This document shows positions 25,801-38,400 of a stretch of DNA of 64,000 bases, piece after piece. Every line of letters begins with the position of its first letter. Position 1 is the stretch's first letter. This stretch comes from Rhyzopertha dominica. Its lineage: Eukaryota > Arthropoda > Insecta > Coleoptera > Bostrichidae. Position numbers and translations under genes: made by a program. The stretch is from assembly GCA_025024175.1 (NCBI GenBank), contig QCXZ01000064.1, positions 21,138,286-21,202,285 on the forward strand, in the 5' to 3' direction. Below the pieces are notes generated by a model. The model had not been told where the DNA came from, ran no database searches, and saw nothing but the letters and a program-made list of their open reading frames with translations.

Positions 25801-26278
25801 AGTGTCATTTTTAAGCAGACAATAATGTTATTGTTGGTTTTGGACTGGAATTTTCATTTTAGCATGAGTTGTAAAACTAAAACCTGTGGTAAATGACACA
25901 GTTTGGGTATGTAGTTAAACTACTCTGTTGGAAACAAAAATAATTAAAATTAATTGAGAATGCCATTAAACGCATTAATTAGATGTGTTTAAAAATACTT
26001 TGTTAAGTTATAAAACCTAAACCAAAACACCAAATTGTCACTGCCTATTCATATTTAAATGGAAAATTTACAACACAATAGGGCAGTGTTCGTAACCTTT
26101 TAGAAGCAAACGTATGATTAAAAAGAATACCATTTTAAACTATTGGTGACTCACCTATCGTTGAAATAAAAGTAGTATTGAAAGCATCTTCCGAGAAGCG
26201 AAACAGCACGCAAGTCTTTCCTACGCCTGAATCTCCAATAAGCAATAATTTGAACAGATAATCATAAGATTTGGCCAT
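19864..26278 (-). CDS. Rab8: Rab8 small GTPase, complete, four coding exons
   Basis: The coding exons in transcript order are 26278-26155, 25677-25617, 25564-25219 and 19959-19864. All introns are GT-AG and the phases match (41 codons+1, 2+19+2, 1+115, 31+stop), giving 208 aa, the usual Rab8 length. Exon 1 encodes [20 protein letters not shown] with the P-loop GDSGVGKT and the start of switch I. Exon 2 holds switch I/inter-switch. Exon 3 carries WDTAGQERF (switch II), [17 protein letters not shown], the base-binding NKCE (an NKxE/D variant) and ETSAKES. Exon 4 adds [10 protein letters not shown] and the C-terminal CTLL prenylation motif. [19 protein letters not shown] and DIKAKMEKK favour Rab8 over Rab10. 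Known role: exocytic and ciliary vesicle traffic on Golgi-to-plasma-membrane carriers. The 5.26-kb last intron carries a Tc1 relic. Confidence 0.96.
20396..20910 (-). mobile_element. Tc1-like transposase relic in Rab8 intron 3
   Basis: The minus strand from 20900 to about 20715 translates to [19 protein letters not shown]. After several stops it continues [20 protein letters not shown] then QDQIRRLDF. This is the SPDLNPIEHLWD block and C-terminus of Tc1-family transposases. The rest of the transposase is not readable. ACTACACGTCAAAATTA at about 20391-20407 looks like a Tc1-type terminal sequence. The opposite terminus was not located. Confidence 0.7.
20911..25218. other. Rab8 intron 3 sequence and flanks, AT-rich, no gene
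   Basis: This is the intronic interval between the Tc1 relic and exon 3 of Rab8. The block at about 21480-21500 (GAGTCATTTTCAAAGATGTT) is the inverse complement of about 21530-21550 (AACATCTTTTGAAAACGAGTC), a short hairpin. No coding exon on either strand was supported. Confidence 0.5.
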
Positions 26279-29200
26279 TTTCACTACACGATCTTCTTTT
26301 GTTCACCGGCCACTTTTGGCAGTTCCTGACATTCATCCGTTCATTACACTTGTTACATAAAATTAAGACAACTGTAGCAAACGAATATCCCTAAGCTAAA
26401 CAAACTCTGAAGCGCCAGTGTCAATTTAATAATGTCAAAAGATTTTCTGTGTCAAAGCAGGTTATTGTCATCAGGTGTCAATTTGTCGATAGGTAACAAC
26501 GCTGCCAACATTCCCGAAATTTCTGCATTTTACACATATTTCTTATTCTACCCAAATTAAAACTATTGGGAGATATATGTAATGGGTCGGTTCCTCTTCT
26601 CTATTTTAAGCTAAAATCAACTCTGTATTTAAAATCTAAACCAATCACACACCTCAATTTAAGGTATTGTCATGGTTACAGGGTTGATTTTAGAGAAGAG
26701 AAACCAGCCTAATGAATTTTTAGGTGTTTGCACCAAAAACTGAAGTATATTTGTTAAAAGCTTAATACCTCGTTATGATGAAGCACCATATTTTTATTAA
26801 AAAATAAAAATAAATCTGCAAGTTTGCACTTTTTCAATGTGTTATTAAAATTAATATATAATGTAAACTTTATAAAGGTACCGGTGGGCTTTTCAAATAT
26901 GCCTAGAAACTCATGTGTGCATGAGAATTATTTACATATATACATTCCATACATAGGTACTCCCTTGTCGAAGTACCTACAACTATACTTATTAATTAAG
27001 CTCTTGACGGCAGATTACTTGGACTAGACTAGCCCTCCAAATAATGTACACACGTTATTGCGTTAGAAAGTAGGGAACAGAGTGGTTCTTGAGTTTTACT
27101 GAATTCTGAGGAAAGGCTAAGCATGGTACTGAAGGCAAGAGAGAGGGTGTTACCTGGTGCTTTTCCTCCTTCGTGGTAAGCTTCCTATGAAAGGGTAGGG
27201 AGTGGTTGTTGAAATTTATTGAACATTANTGAAAAATTAACGTTATAATTGAAACAAAAATTAAAAAATAAACAAAGGTAAAATTAAAATTAACAAAAAT
27301 AAAAAAGGAAAAAACTAAAATCAACAAAACTTACCAAAAAAACTGCTGCAAATTGAATCAATACTTCCACATCCAATTGTCAAAATGACATTTACGTTTT
27401 TAGTTCTCATATTATATGATTACTAATCAGGTTTGGAGCATTTTTTCTCTCTACACATTTTTTCTAAGACAAACAGTCCTCGTGATATTAGCAAAAATAT
27501 ATAAATTTTAAAATCTGTTTATTTCCAAATAACTTGAAAATTATTAACTTAACAAAAAAATTACAAGAATGCTTTCTGATCAGAAATTTGATTTTCTATA
27601 TAATCCCAAAATTTAAGAAAAATCGTAGGAGCAGGGCCCAAAATAGGTTTTTTGGAAATATTTCGAAAACGTCAAAATTTTGAATAAATTTTCTAAGACA
27701 CTTTTTGTGAGAAATTTTATTTTCTATCTGATGGTATTTCCGTTATTTGAATATATTAAATATATTCGGAGATATTTAAGAAAAACCGCTTTCTTTAAGT
27801 GACACTTTTTTAGCTATCTTCTAAACATTTTGCTGCACCGAAAATTTATAAGAACGAATAATACTCGCAGTTATAATACTAATCACATACTAAAACGAAA
27901 AAAAAAATAAAAATTTGCAAAAAGGGTAGTTACCCCCAATTTCGCCCCCTTCCCGATACTCTACTTACCCCACAAACAATAGGTCACTTTGGGGAGTTGG
28001 GATTTATATGTTTGCCAAATTTCAAGTTCATATATTAAGTCTTTCGAAAGTTATTGTGTCCACAAACAATATTACAGACAAACAGACAAGAAATTTGTTT
28101 TTGCTCAAATTTTGTTTTTTTTTTGTGTTTCCAACCATTTTAAAGCCAATGAGCAAATAAAAATTTTTGAAAATTTTACGCGATTCAATACTTCCCATTC
28201 GTTGGATGTGGAAGTAATTAACAATAAAAGTGATAAGCTTGCCATGGATGGGAAAAGAGTGAATGTTGAGATTTAACGCGGTAGGAAAGGCCTACGTGTC
28301 GATGTAGATACTATACAATTGTTAAAATTTAATATGTTTGTTGATTTATATTCTGAAGTGAGCTTGACACTTGTTGTTTGAATAAAAGATAACTCGTTCT
28401 TTTATTACTATTTAATCTAGAATAGATGTCAAATTGGCACTTGGCACCCTCCCTACCGCTATAAAATATTAATTGCTATTATTTTTTGATTATGCAGTTG
28501 GATTGTTACAATAATAAACGTTAGAAATGAGGATTTCAACAATCTTTAATAGTAGTAGACTTATTTGGGTACATAAAAATTGCTAAAATACATCTTATTT
28601 CAGTACCTCAGGGTTGTAGTCTGCAAGGTCAAATTACAGATATAGGTAACAAGACATAGCACTTTAATTTATTTGACAAATTACAGTATTATCCTAATAA
28701 TACATGCAGAATAAGAGGAATTATTGGCTACATCCAGAAAAGCCGATAATTTATTGTACCCTTCTCAAAAACTGTAAGCAGCAGGACAAGTAAAATTTTC
28801 GCCGCACAATACTTAATAATAGCTATTTATGTAACAAGGCAGTAAAGCGGCACTTTATAGAACGAGTTTGGAGATTGAGAGCATAGGTGAAGACGAGGCG
28901 AGCAACCAGATGAGTTCGATAGACACTTTACTGGCGTGGTGCATAATGTTTTTTCGGCTGCTCCTACTACTATTATTACTATTACTACAAGACGAAATCA
29001 GTCACAAAAAAGCAATTGCGGCAGAATTAGAAGACGTTTGGGCTTTTGTGTGTTACATTTGACATTTGCATTATGATAAATTTTTTTACATTTAGGAGCA
29101 TTGGCTTAGTTACCAGTCAGGTAAAGTATTTTACTGCCTAGGCAGGTAAAGAGCCACTTTCTCGTGTTGGATGAGTATGATAAAGTTGTACTTTCGAATG

Positions 29201-29413
29201 TAGTCGCTGAAAATTTTTTTTATTTCAGTTCTAAATACAAAATAAAAAGATAAATCATGTAAGAATATCCTCATTTTGCGAACATATTAATGTTGGTCTG
29301 AAACACAGACAATAAAATGAGCAAATGATGAAATAATACACAAGATTTATAAAAAGTTATAAAAATATATTTCTGAATATAAAATTTCATAAAATCATAA
29401 AATATATAAATTA
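26279..29413. other. Interval between Rab8 start and TTLL15 3' end
   Basis: 26279-26480 should hold the Rab8 5'UTR and promoter, but I see no specific element. 27230-28200 is a very A/T-rich block with repeat-like phrases (TTTTCGAAAACGTC, GGAGATATTTAAGAAAAACC) and looks like decayed transposon interior. 28970-28995 is a short TAC/TAT microsatellite. No exon supported. Confidence 0.4.
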
Positions 29414-32400
29414 TTAACACCATTTTGCATCGAGAAGGCACTTTCCTTGAAACCATCGCATTTGCAAAATATTTTCTGCCGAGTACTTTTCTGTATCCAA
29501 GTCCACAGATAATGATCGATTCTAAAAACTACGCATTAAGTATAACATGTAGTGGTCTACCATATGAAATACCATTACCATCTGGGGTGGAAATATCCTC
29601 TTGCAATCTCCCCTGTTAATGTACTCCCTGTAGGCACGAATAAAATTGTTTCGCATTTCTGGAGACATACAAGGTCGACATAACTGGCAAATTGGAGAAA
29701 CACAGCTACTTCTGCAAAGAGCACTGGCACATTGATCAGGGAAGACAACAATGTTCTTATCTGCAGTTTGCATGTCTTCCTCTGATAAACTCCTGTGAAA
29801 ACAGATACGATTAATTTAAAACTACTATAATTTGGTAAAATATGGGCATAAGTATTTAGCAACTCTAACCAATCTAATATTTTGACTGATTCTTCAGTGC
29901 AGCTATTCTTGGTGCGCTTAAAACAGGCTTCATTAGACAACCTAATATAACTACAGATAATTTAATTTTATCTTGATTGTATTTTATGGATTTCACATAA
30001 CATTAAGCTGTTATTTTCATATTAACAGTATGCTACACAATGAAACATGAAGAAAGCGAAGAACCTTTATTGCTTTATTGCATACGAGAGCAATTGAAAC
30101 TGGTATCCAAAGAACAGTGAAAAAATAAGGTGTTGAATACTGACTGATTCATACAATCTTTTAATTTTAAAAAGAAGCTTGATACACAAATTATTAGTGA
30201 CATTATCCAATAAAGCAAGAATATATATTATTATTACATAACGGGGTTGCCAATACTGTCTTTTATAAAAAACTTACTACTACTATTACTATTTATATAC
30301 TACTATTCAAATTACTTATTTGGTTATATCTTGTTATATATACCTTGGAGCCAAAGAAGTTTTTTCAACCATTTCTGCGATCCCAACCAATCTGAACAAG
30401 TTATAGATTACCTGCTCAAACAGCAGTTGGTTAGGTGGAAAATGTGCAGACGATAAGTTTGGACTCATGTTTGCTTCCATCAAAAACACATTCAGATCAT
30501 TATCAACAACAAAATCAAATCTCATCATTTCAAAGAAGTTGCGAGTTGATGAGTACCTATTGACGACATCAATTATCTGGCCTTCTTTTTCCAACATAAC
30601 AATTCTTATGGCATCTTCTATTTGTTCCCATATTTTTGAAGGATCTCTCTTTTTCGTTCTAAGGTATGCATTTAAGCTTTCCTTCATGCCAAATCCTAAA
30701 GTGTTGTAGTAATAGTCTAGAGCGGGAACTTCCCAAGTTGGTAAATAATCATCACCAACTACGTATTTGTCTAGAACTTCTGCATCAAAAGGATGATACT
30801 TGACGGGACAGAATCTGAAATTCATATTAACAGCATAATTAGATACTCCAACATTTAAAAATATTGATTATGCAAAGATAATTCATTAGGGGTTGTTGGG
30901 GCGTATAGCAACTATCAAAGTTCAGTGGACTGTATGAGAATATATCAAACCGAGTGCTGGCTTTCGCGTTCTACACCAAATTTAAGGAAGGTAAACTGAT
31001 CTGGATTGAAAGGAAGTGACGGGAACTTCCAGTGAGAAGATTCGGTCCATCCACGGAATTGTGGCACTCGCGAGCGCGTTGTGTAAGTTCCTTTTGTTTA
31101 CACAGTTAACACAAAACAAAGTTGATGGGTTCTAGCTAGTAAGCAAACGTCGGCGACACTCTACCTTTTTACTTGTGGCGATCGTCTCTCTATCACTAAC
31201 AAGTGGTGGTAAGCAAAAAGCAAGAATCAAGAGAGGATGGTTGCCTGGATTTCAGTGCAGAACTTATCAAGCCAGCACAATATATAATGTACATATACAA
31301 TATCTATTAATACCTGGACAATAATACAACAGGGGTAATGATTTATCATCACTAGACTCGTTATGTTAATAAAGGCACATCTACAACTATATCCAGTGGA
31401 CAATTGACCAACAGTAATTTTTTAAATCAGTAAATCTGGAAAGTAATTTTTAATGCCAAACAATATTTAAAGAGTATAAATAGATATTTTTAAATGAATT
31501 CGAAGTTTAAGCTAAACTATTATTCCTCAAGTAGGAAAGGATTTGCTTATCATTATTATTAAATCTGTATGTACTTTTATGCATTTTGACTGGTTTTGCA
31601 AAAGTATTCTAGTTTATAAGGGTAGCTCTAGAACGTTAATAATATTATAAACTAGAAATAATGCTTTTTAAATTCAGAGAACAAATCAAAAAGTATATTG
31701 CACCCTCTATGGGAATCCATGTAATTTATTTTGTAAAATTATTTGTATTTTTTGGGTTATGAGAAAAGATCTAAAATGGACCCTTAAATTTGTGTACATT
31801 TGCAATGTTTCTGTTGTGTATGATATAAGTACAATGAAGCCCCTTTACTCTGAACTTATCTTAATGCAGATGTCCACTAATCCAGGCAATCAATTGTTGG
31901 CAACTTTCAGATAGCTATTGCATGGAACTCGGCGTTTTACATTTAAAAAATCCATCTCATTTTAAGATAAAATCTCGAAAAAATAAACCAAACTGAAAGC
32001 AGAACATGTGATAACAAATATAGTGTCGGAAAATGCATAATTTCCGATAGTGAACAAATTAAATGCTCGATATTTTATTTACAACATATATTGCATTTTC
32101 CAGTTAATTTATCCAAATGCATGACAAAAAACTAAATATTCGATAAAAATAGTAAACGCTCGATAAATCTAATAAATGCTCGATATAAAATTTTTATGCA
32201 GGTTAAAATAATAAATACTCAATAAATATAATAGATGCTCGATATAAATTTTCATGCATGTTAAAATAACAAATACTGGATAAACATCATAGACGCTTGG
32301 TAAATGTCTTGAATGCTCGGTATAAATTTTACATGTACATATGTTAAAATAATAAATATTAGATAAATATAAAAGACATTCGATGAATGTAATGAATGTG

Positions 32401-35400
32401 CAGTAACAAATTCAAATGTTTCCTGAATTATTAAAAACATTCGTTAAATAAATAATAGATGTTCGATTACTTTAAGGAACGCTCAGTACCAGATTCGAAT
32501 GCTTCCTCAATTAGTAAATTTTCGGTAAAATATAATAACTGCTCGGTAAATGTTAAATGGAAAATTGATGGTGAAACAATAGGTACTTGCCTACAATAAA
32601 AATGGCCTCTCCATCAACTTTTAAGCAGTAGCTGCACGGCAACATATTTTCATTGATAATAAAAAAATGAAACACAATAAATATTTAATTGACTAAAGAC
32701 ACACATTTTTAGTAACTGTTTACATAATTGGAAAACAAAATGCACTCACAGCAAAGAACTTAAAATATTGTTTGGTAAGTACACTAACAAAACTATAATC
32801 TGAAATAAAAATGGAATATGTACGACATTGTTATGCTTTGAGTTTGAAAGAAAAGAAAAATCAAGTAACTTTTACAATTGCTTTTATTTTCGCGTAGCGC
32901 ACATACATTCATTGGCATAGCTCGACACCAAGACATTTTGCAGTAAATAAATTAAGTTGAATACAATTCACATCAGCGAAATATTAACCTGTTGCTTACC
33001 TATTGAACTAAAAGAGCTCTTTTAGATTTGACTGGTCGCCTATGCGGTTTCTTCCTTCCAATTCGAACTGCCTTTTGCTTTTTGCACATAGCAGAATAAG
33101 TATTAGGGTTGGGAAATAGACACGACAAGTGACCGTTTATTTGTCATGCGATATAAGGCATTTCAAATTATTATAAGCAAATTTGATTAACAGTGCACAT
33201 CACTTATCGAGCATTTATATTTTTGTCTAATGCATTGCTACAAAATGATAAACTTAATTTAATAGTGAACGTAAATTATCAAGCAATTATATATTTTTAT
33301 AGTGCATATTTCAGTAAAATACCGACCAGAACATAGCATACAAATAGGATATTTTATATTGTGATTTCATAAAAAATATAAGGTGCTTTCTATTATTCTA
33401 TCCTGCATTTTATATTTTTTATCGAGCATTTAGTATTTTGTAATCTGCATTACCGAGCATTAATTACAACCGTTTCCGATATAGGTAAAAATAGTAACAG
33501 AAAGATAGCAGAATTTATTGGGTCTTTGAATTTTGGCTAAGGAAGCTTAAAAAATGTTAAACCAAGTGCACATTCTGAAATGGTAAAAGCAATTAACTGG
33601 TTTCTTTAGGATTAAAGAGCCCATTGTTAGATGATGTAATATTATGTGATTATTTTCTTAAAACCAATCAAAAAATTAAATTTCGGTCAATTATGTCATT
33701 TTGAACGAATCAATACACAATTATAGTGGCAATTTTCACAAGAGCAAGTTCTCGCTGGACCAATTTAAGGTAGGTCTTGCAAGGCAACAAAAATTGTTAG
33801 CTTGACGTCTGTCATCAAACTTTACTAAAAATGAGTGGAACAGGATTTAATACGTCTTCACTCGATGAAATCGATAAGATCAATCAAAATATATGTAAAA
33901 ACACTAAGGTGAGTAAAGTTATAATATTGAAACAGTGTTTCTGCTTGTTACGTAAAAAAATAATTCTTTGAATACCACTCGATATTTCGATAAATTTGAG
34001 CAATTATCCGAATTTCTGTCAAACTATATTCAATTATTCTTACTATCTTGTGATATTTATTATGGTACAAATTCATCTTAATTACATATTGAGACAAGTG
34101 AGGTCGGCCATGAAATTAGAAATCATTTTCCACAGGAACGAAAAAAAAGTTTGTTCTGAAAAAAAATTCTTCCAAATAGCAACAAGAAAAGAATTTATCC
34201 AGCAAAAGTTAGACTGAATTAACTTGCCAAANTGGGATTCTGNTGAGCTTTTTTTATTTTGGAAAGAAGACTTTGGAGTTCTACAGTGAGATATTNATAT
34301 GNNCTTCTTACCTATCCAGAGTTGGGATTTATTTTGTTGACAACTGTACCTCTAGATTTGTCATTGTAACGAGTTGAGGTTGAAGATCATTCAAATTGTG
34401 AAACCCTCGAGGAAAGACGTATGACATTAATTAAATTTTAGCAGAAAAGGATTAAGTAGTATTTCTTTTAGGGTACTATTTGAATCCTAGTCCTAGTCTG
34501 TGTTATTGTTCTGGTTTGTGACTGGTGGTTATAGTACAAGACATGCCAAGTTGTATACGAATCCCGAAATTACTGCATCTTACAATTTCCTGCCAGTACA
34601 AGACTTGAAAACGACTACAGAAAATTTCGAAGTGAGAGAGACAGTTGTGACCGTGTCAAAAAAGCAGGTCAGACAGTTATAGATTTTTATTGGGAAGATG
34701 TATAAAAAAAAGGAATACAAATAAGTAATACCGGGACCCAGAATCCAAACCCGGATCATTATTTTTAATTTGTAAATAGTTGAGTTAGAATTATACAAAA
34801 TTATTATATACTTGGACTCAGCGGAACTGTGTGTAATTATTATTACTGAGATTGTTTCATAAAAAAATCATTATCTATTACATGTACACATGTGTGAGGT
34901 GTTTACTAAACGTTAGCCAAATTCTTGTAATTTACTATATATAACGAACCAAATTTTATAAATTGAAACTTAAGTCTTCATAGATGAGTAGTTAATTAAG
35001 GATGTAAATAAGCCTGTTTTAATATGCATTTGTTGGGAATATTTAGTTTCTTCGTGTAGATATTTGGAATGAAACTGGCAAGTGTGTAAGAGTAGTGACT
35101 TTGGTGATTTTGAGAACTTCACTTTTCTTCTGTCGATAATTCATGGTGATAAATCACCTCACGCTCGATCTACCACCTTTAATTGAGTCTATATGAATCA
35201 ACCGACAGATATAGGTTATAAATTTTTATTTGGGAGAATTGGCGTGGTGAACCTGGTAATTTCCAGTGGTACTTGATAGTTGGTGTAAACAGCAAAATAT
35301 GGAATAGGCAACACGACATTGACCAGTGTATTTTGAATTACCACGATGTTCAGTAACTATAATATTGCGGGAAAAGCCATCGAATTTTTACATTAAAAAC

Positions 35401-38400
35401 TATATGTAAGTGAGGAGTAACCTTAAAAATGTAATAACGCGAGTAATGTGCAAGATAATAAATAATATTTTTAATATTCATATACATATTTAGCTGCACA
35501 AAACGAATTTTAACAAAAGCATTTGGAATGAAAGAACATCACTTATTACAGTACAAATTCATCCTAGTTACATATAAAGTCAAATTTGGTCAGCCATGAA
35601 ATTAGAAATCATTTTTCCATGGAAAACAAAACAAAAAAAAATTGTTATAAATAGCAACACAGAAAAGAATTATCCAGCAAAAGTTAGTATAGATTAACTT
35701 GCCTAATTGGGATTCTGCTGAGATTTTCTATTTTGGAAAGAAGATTTGTAGTTGTGTTAGAGAGATAGTGATTTGGTCTTCTTACCTACCCACAGTTGGG
35801 ATTTTGTTTTTCTGTTGGCAGCTGTACCTTATTGTATTGAAGTGGAAGTTATTAAAATTGCGGAACCCTCAAAATAGAGGTATGACAACTAAATTTTAGT
35901 GACAAGATTAAGCCATAATATTTCTTTTAGGGTTCTTGTTCCAGTTTTATTTTTTTTTTCTTCACTGTTTGAGTCCTAGTCCTGGTCCGTATTATTGTTT
36001 TGGTTTGACTGGTGGTTGGAGTACAAGGGTTGGCACAAAATTACTGTACCTTACCATTTCTTGCCAGTACAAGGCTTGTGAAAGAATTCAGGAAATTTCG
36101 AGGTGACAGCGTCAGTTGTGACAGTGTCAAAAGTAGGTCAGACAGATATAGATCTTTATTTGGGAGACTTATCAAAAAGAAAAAGGATTCAAATAAGTGC
36201 TGCAGGGCCCCTGAATCTAAATTCTGATTATTTTTTTTATTATTTGTTCAATAGTTTAGTTAGAGTTATACAAAATTATTAGATATATTTGGACTCAGAG
36301 GAACTGTATTTTTTTGTATGATTATTATTGAGATTGTTTAAAAAAAAAAACCATTACCTATTACATGTATATATGTGAGGCGTTTACGTAAACGTTAATC
36401 AATTCTGTAATTATACTTAACTATATATATAACGAATCAAATTTTTAAATTTAAACTTGTCTTCATAGTTGTAGAGTAATTTACTAAAGCTGTAAATAAG
36501 CCTGTTTAATATATATTTGTTGGGAATTCTTAGTATCTTCGTTTGGAATGAAACTGGCAAGCGTGTAAGTGAAGTAATTTTGGTGAATTTGGGAATTTCA
36601 CTTCTATTCGACAATATATGATTATTCGTGGTGAGAAATCACCTGGCGCCCAATCTACCACTTTTAATTATTACCCAGCCCATTCCCACTGTTAGCTGGT
36701 CGGCATCACACGAATATCGAGGTCATAATCTTTACCAACGTTCTTAGTAGAATTTTGTGTAATAGATTTTTGGCGCCCAACGTGGGGCCTATTTCATTTG
36801 CCTGTTTCATATATTTCATTTAGTTTTTTTTGCCTGTTTATTTACTGTTTCATTTCCTGTTGAAATACTTTCAGTTTCCGTTCATAGAGTAGTCTGATTA
36901 TATTTTAAGCTTTGTTTTACTTGCATGCGCTTGGTGGTATTATCTTTTATTTAATAGATAGAGGATACGACGTTTATTTTACTATTAACAATGGCTTCTA
37001 TATGGAAAAATGAAATAAACCGTCTGAATAGCGCAGAATTAACTTTTGAATTAGAAAGTCGTGGCTTATCAGCTGGTACAGTTGTAGAAATGAGAAAGTC
37101 ATTAGGTAATATTTTCAAACTTGAATCTTCGGGTATGTTCAAAGCTGTTGAATGCGCAATACCTTTTGAAGACAACCTACAAACGATTAGAGTATACTGT
37201 GGAGCTAAATAGTTTTTTTGAGGAGTTTACTGGAGACATCAGTTGTTCTAATTTTAAACGTGTCTCTGCTATAATGTGTCATACGCTACGAAGAGTCGAA
37301 GCATGTAAAGCGGTCGACAATGAACAAAGAAAGAAATTAAACGAGGCATTATTGTCTTTACATAACATCAAGGGTGAATATGAAGCAAAAGTTAAACGGT
37401 TTAGGAAACGTGATAGTAGTGAATGTGCGATAGACTTGTCGTGCCTAAATATTAACGACGAGGAAGAAAATGATAGCGCAACATCTGAAGAAGATGAGCA
37501 TGAATTTAGATCAATTAGAGAGTCATTACACTCATCAACTAAAATGACTCCAGTACGTTCGTACAAAACGGTTCCTGTTAGTAAGTGGAATTTAAAATTT
37601 AGTGGGTCTGGTCAGATGTCCCTTAGTGCATTTTTGGAACATGTAGAAGAGTTGAGAGTTGCACGGGGTGTATCTAAAGAAGAATTATACATTTGCGCTA
37701 TTGATCTATTTACAGATAAAGCACTTTTATGGTATCGTGCGAACAGGAAAAAAGCTGTAGACTGGAACGGTCTTGTTAAGTTATTGAAAGATGAATTTCA
37801 TTCAGTAGACTATGATGAGCGCTTATTTGACGAGATTAAGGCACGTACTCAAGGTCCTACAGAATCCATAGGCATGTATTTGGCAGTTATGGATACAATG
37901 TTTGGAAGACTATCTGCTAGAATTTCGGAGCAACAACAGCTGAAGATCATACTTAGAAATATAACTCCTTTTTATCAAAACCAACTGGGTTTGATAGATG
38001 TGAAGTCAAAGCAAGAGTTATTAGATCTTGGTAGACGTCTGGAAGCTCGAAAATTGTATATGGATAGTTACGTTCCACCAGCAAGGCACAAGACAGCATT
38101 AGAACCTGATCTAGCTTATTTGGAAGCACCAGCTTCGCATTCATTAGCTTTGACTGAAAGCACTACGCAGAATATCACTGTGAAATGTTACAGATGTGGA
38201 CAGTCGGGGCATAAAGCTTTTGCATGTCAAAACAAAGCATACAATAAATATTGTTACAGATGCAAGAAGAAGGGATTCACTGTAAGAACGTGTCCTAATT
38301 GTTCTTTGAGCGACAGAGTTTCCAAAACGTTTAGGAACTCTACGGGAAACGGAGCGACGAGGCAGTAAAGAGTCGTACTAATCCTCGTATTGTTAATAAT

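Noticed and set aside
28868..29062. Open frame with a poly-Leu stretch
   Set aside because: It arises from a TAC/TAT/CTA microsatellite and has no ATG start.
35699..36227. Open frames inside the 5' LTR, repeated in the 3' LTR
   Set aside because: Identical frames in both LTRs reflect LTR sequence, not genes.
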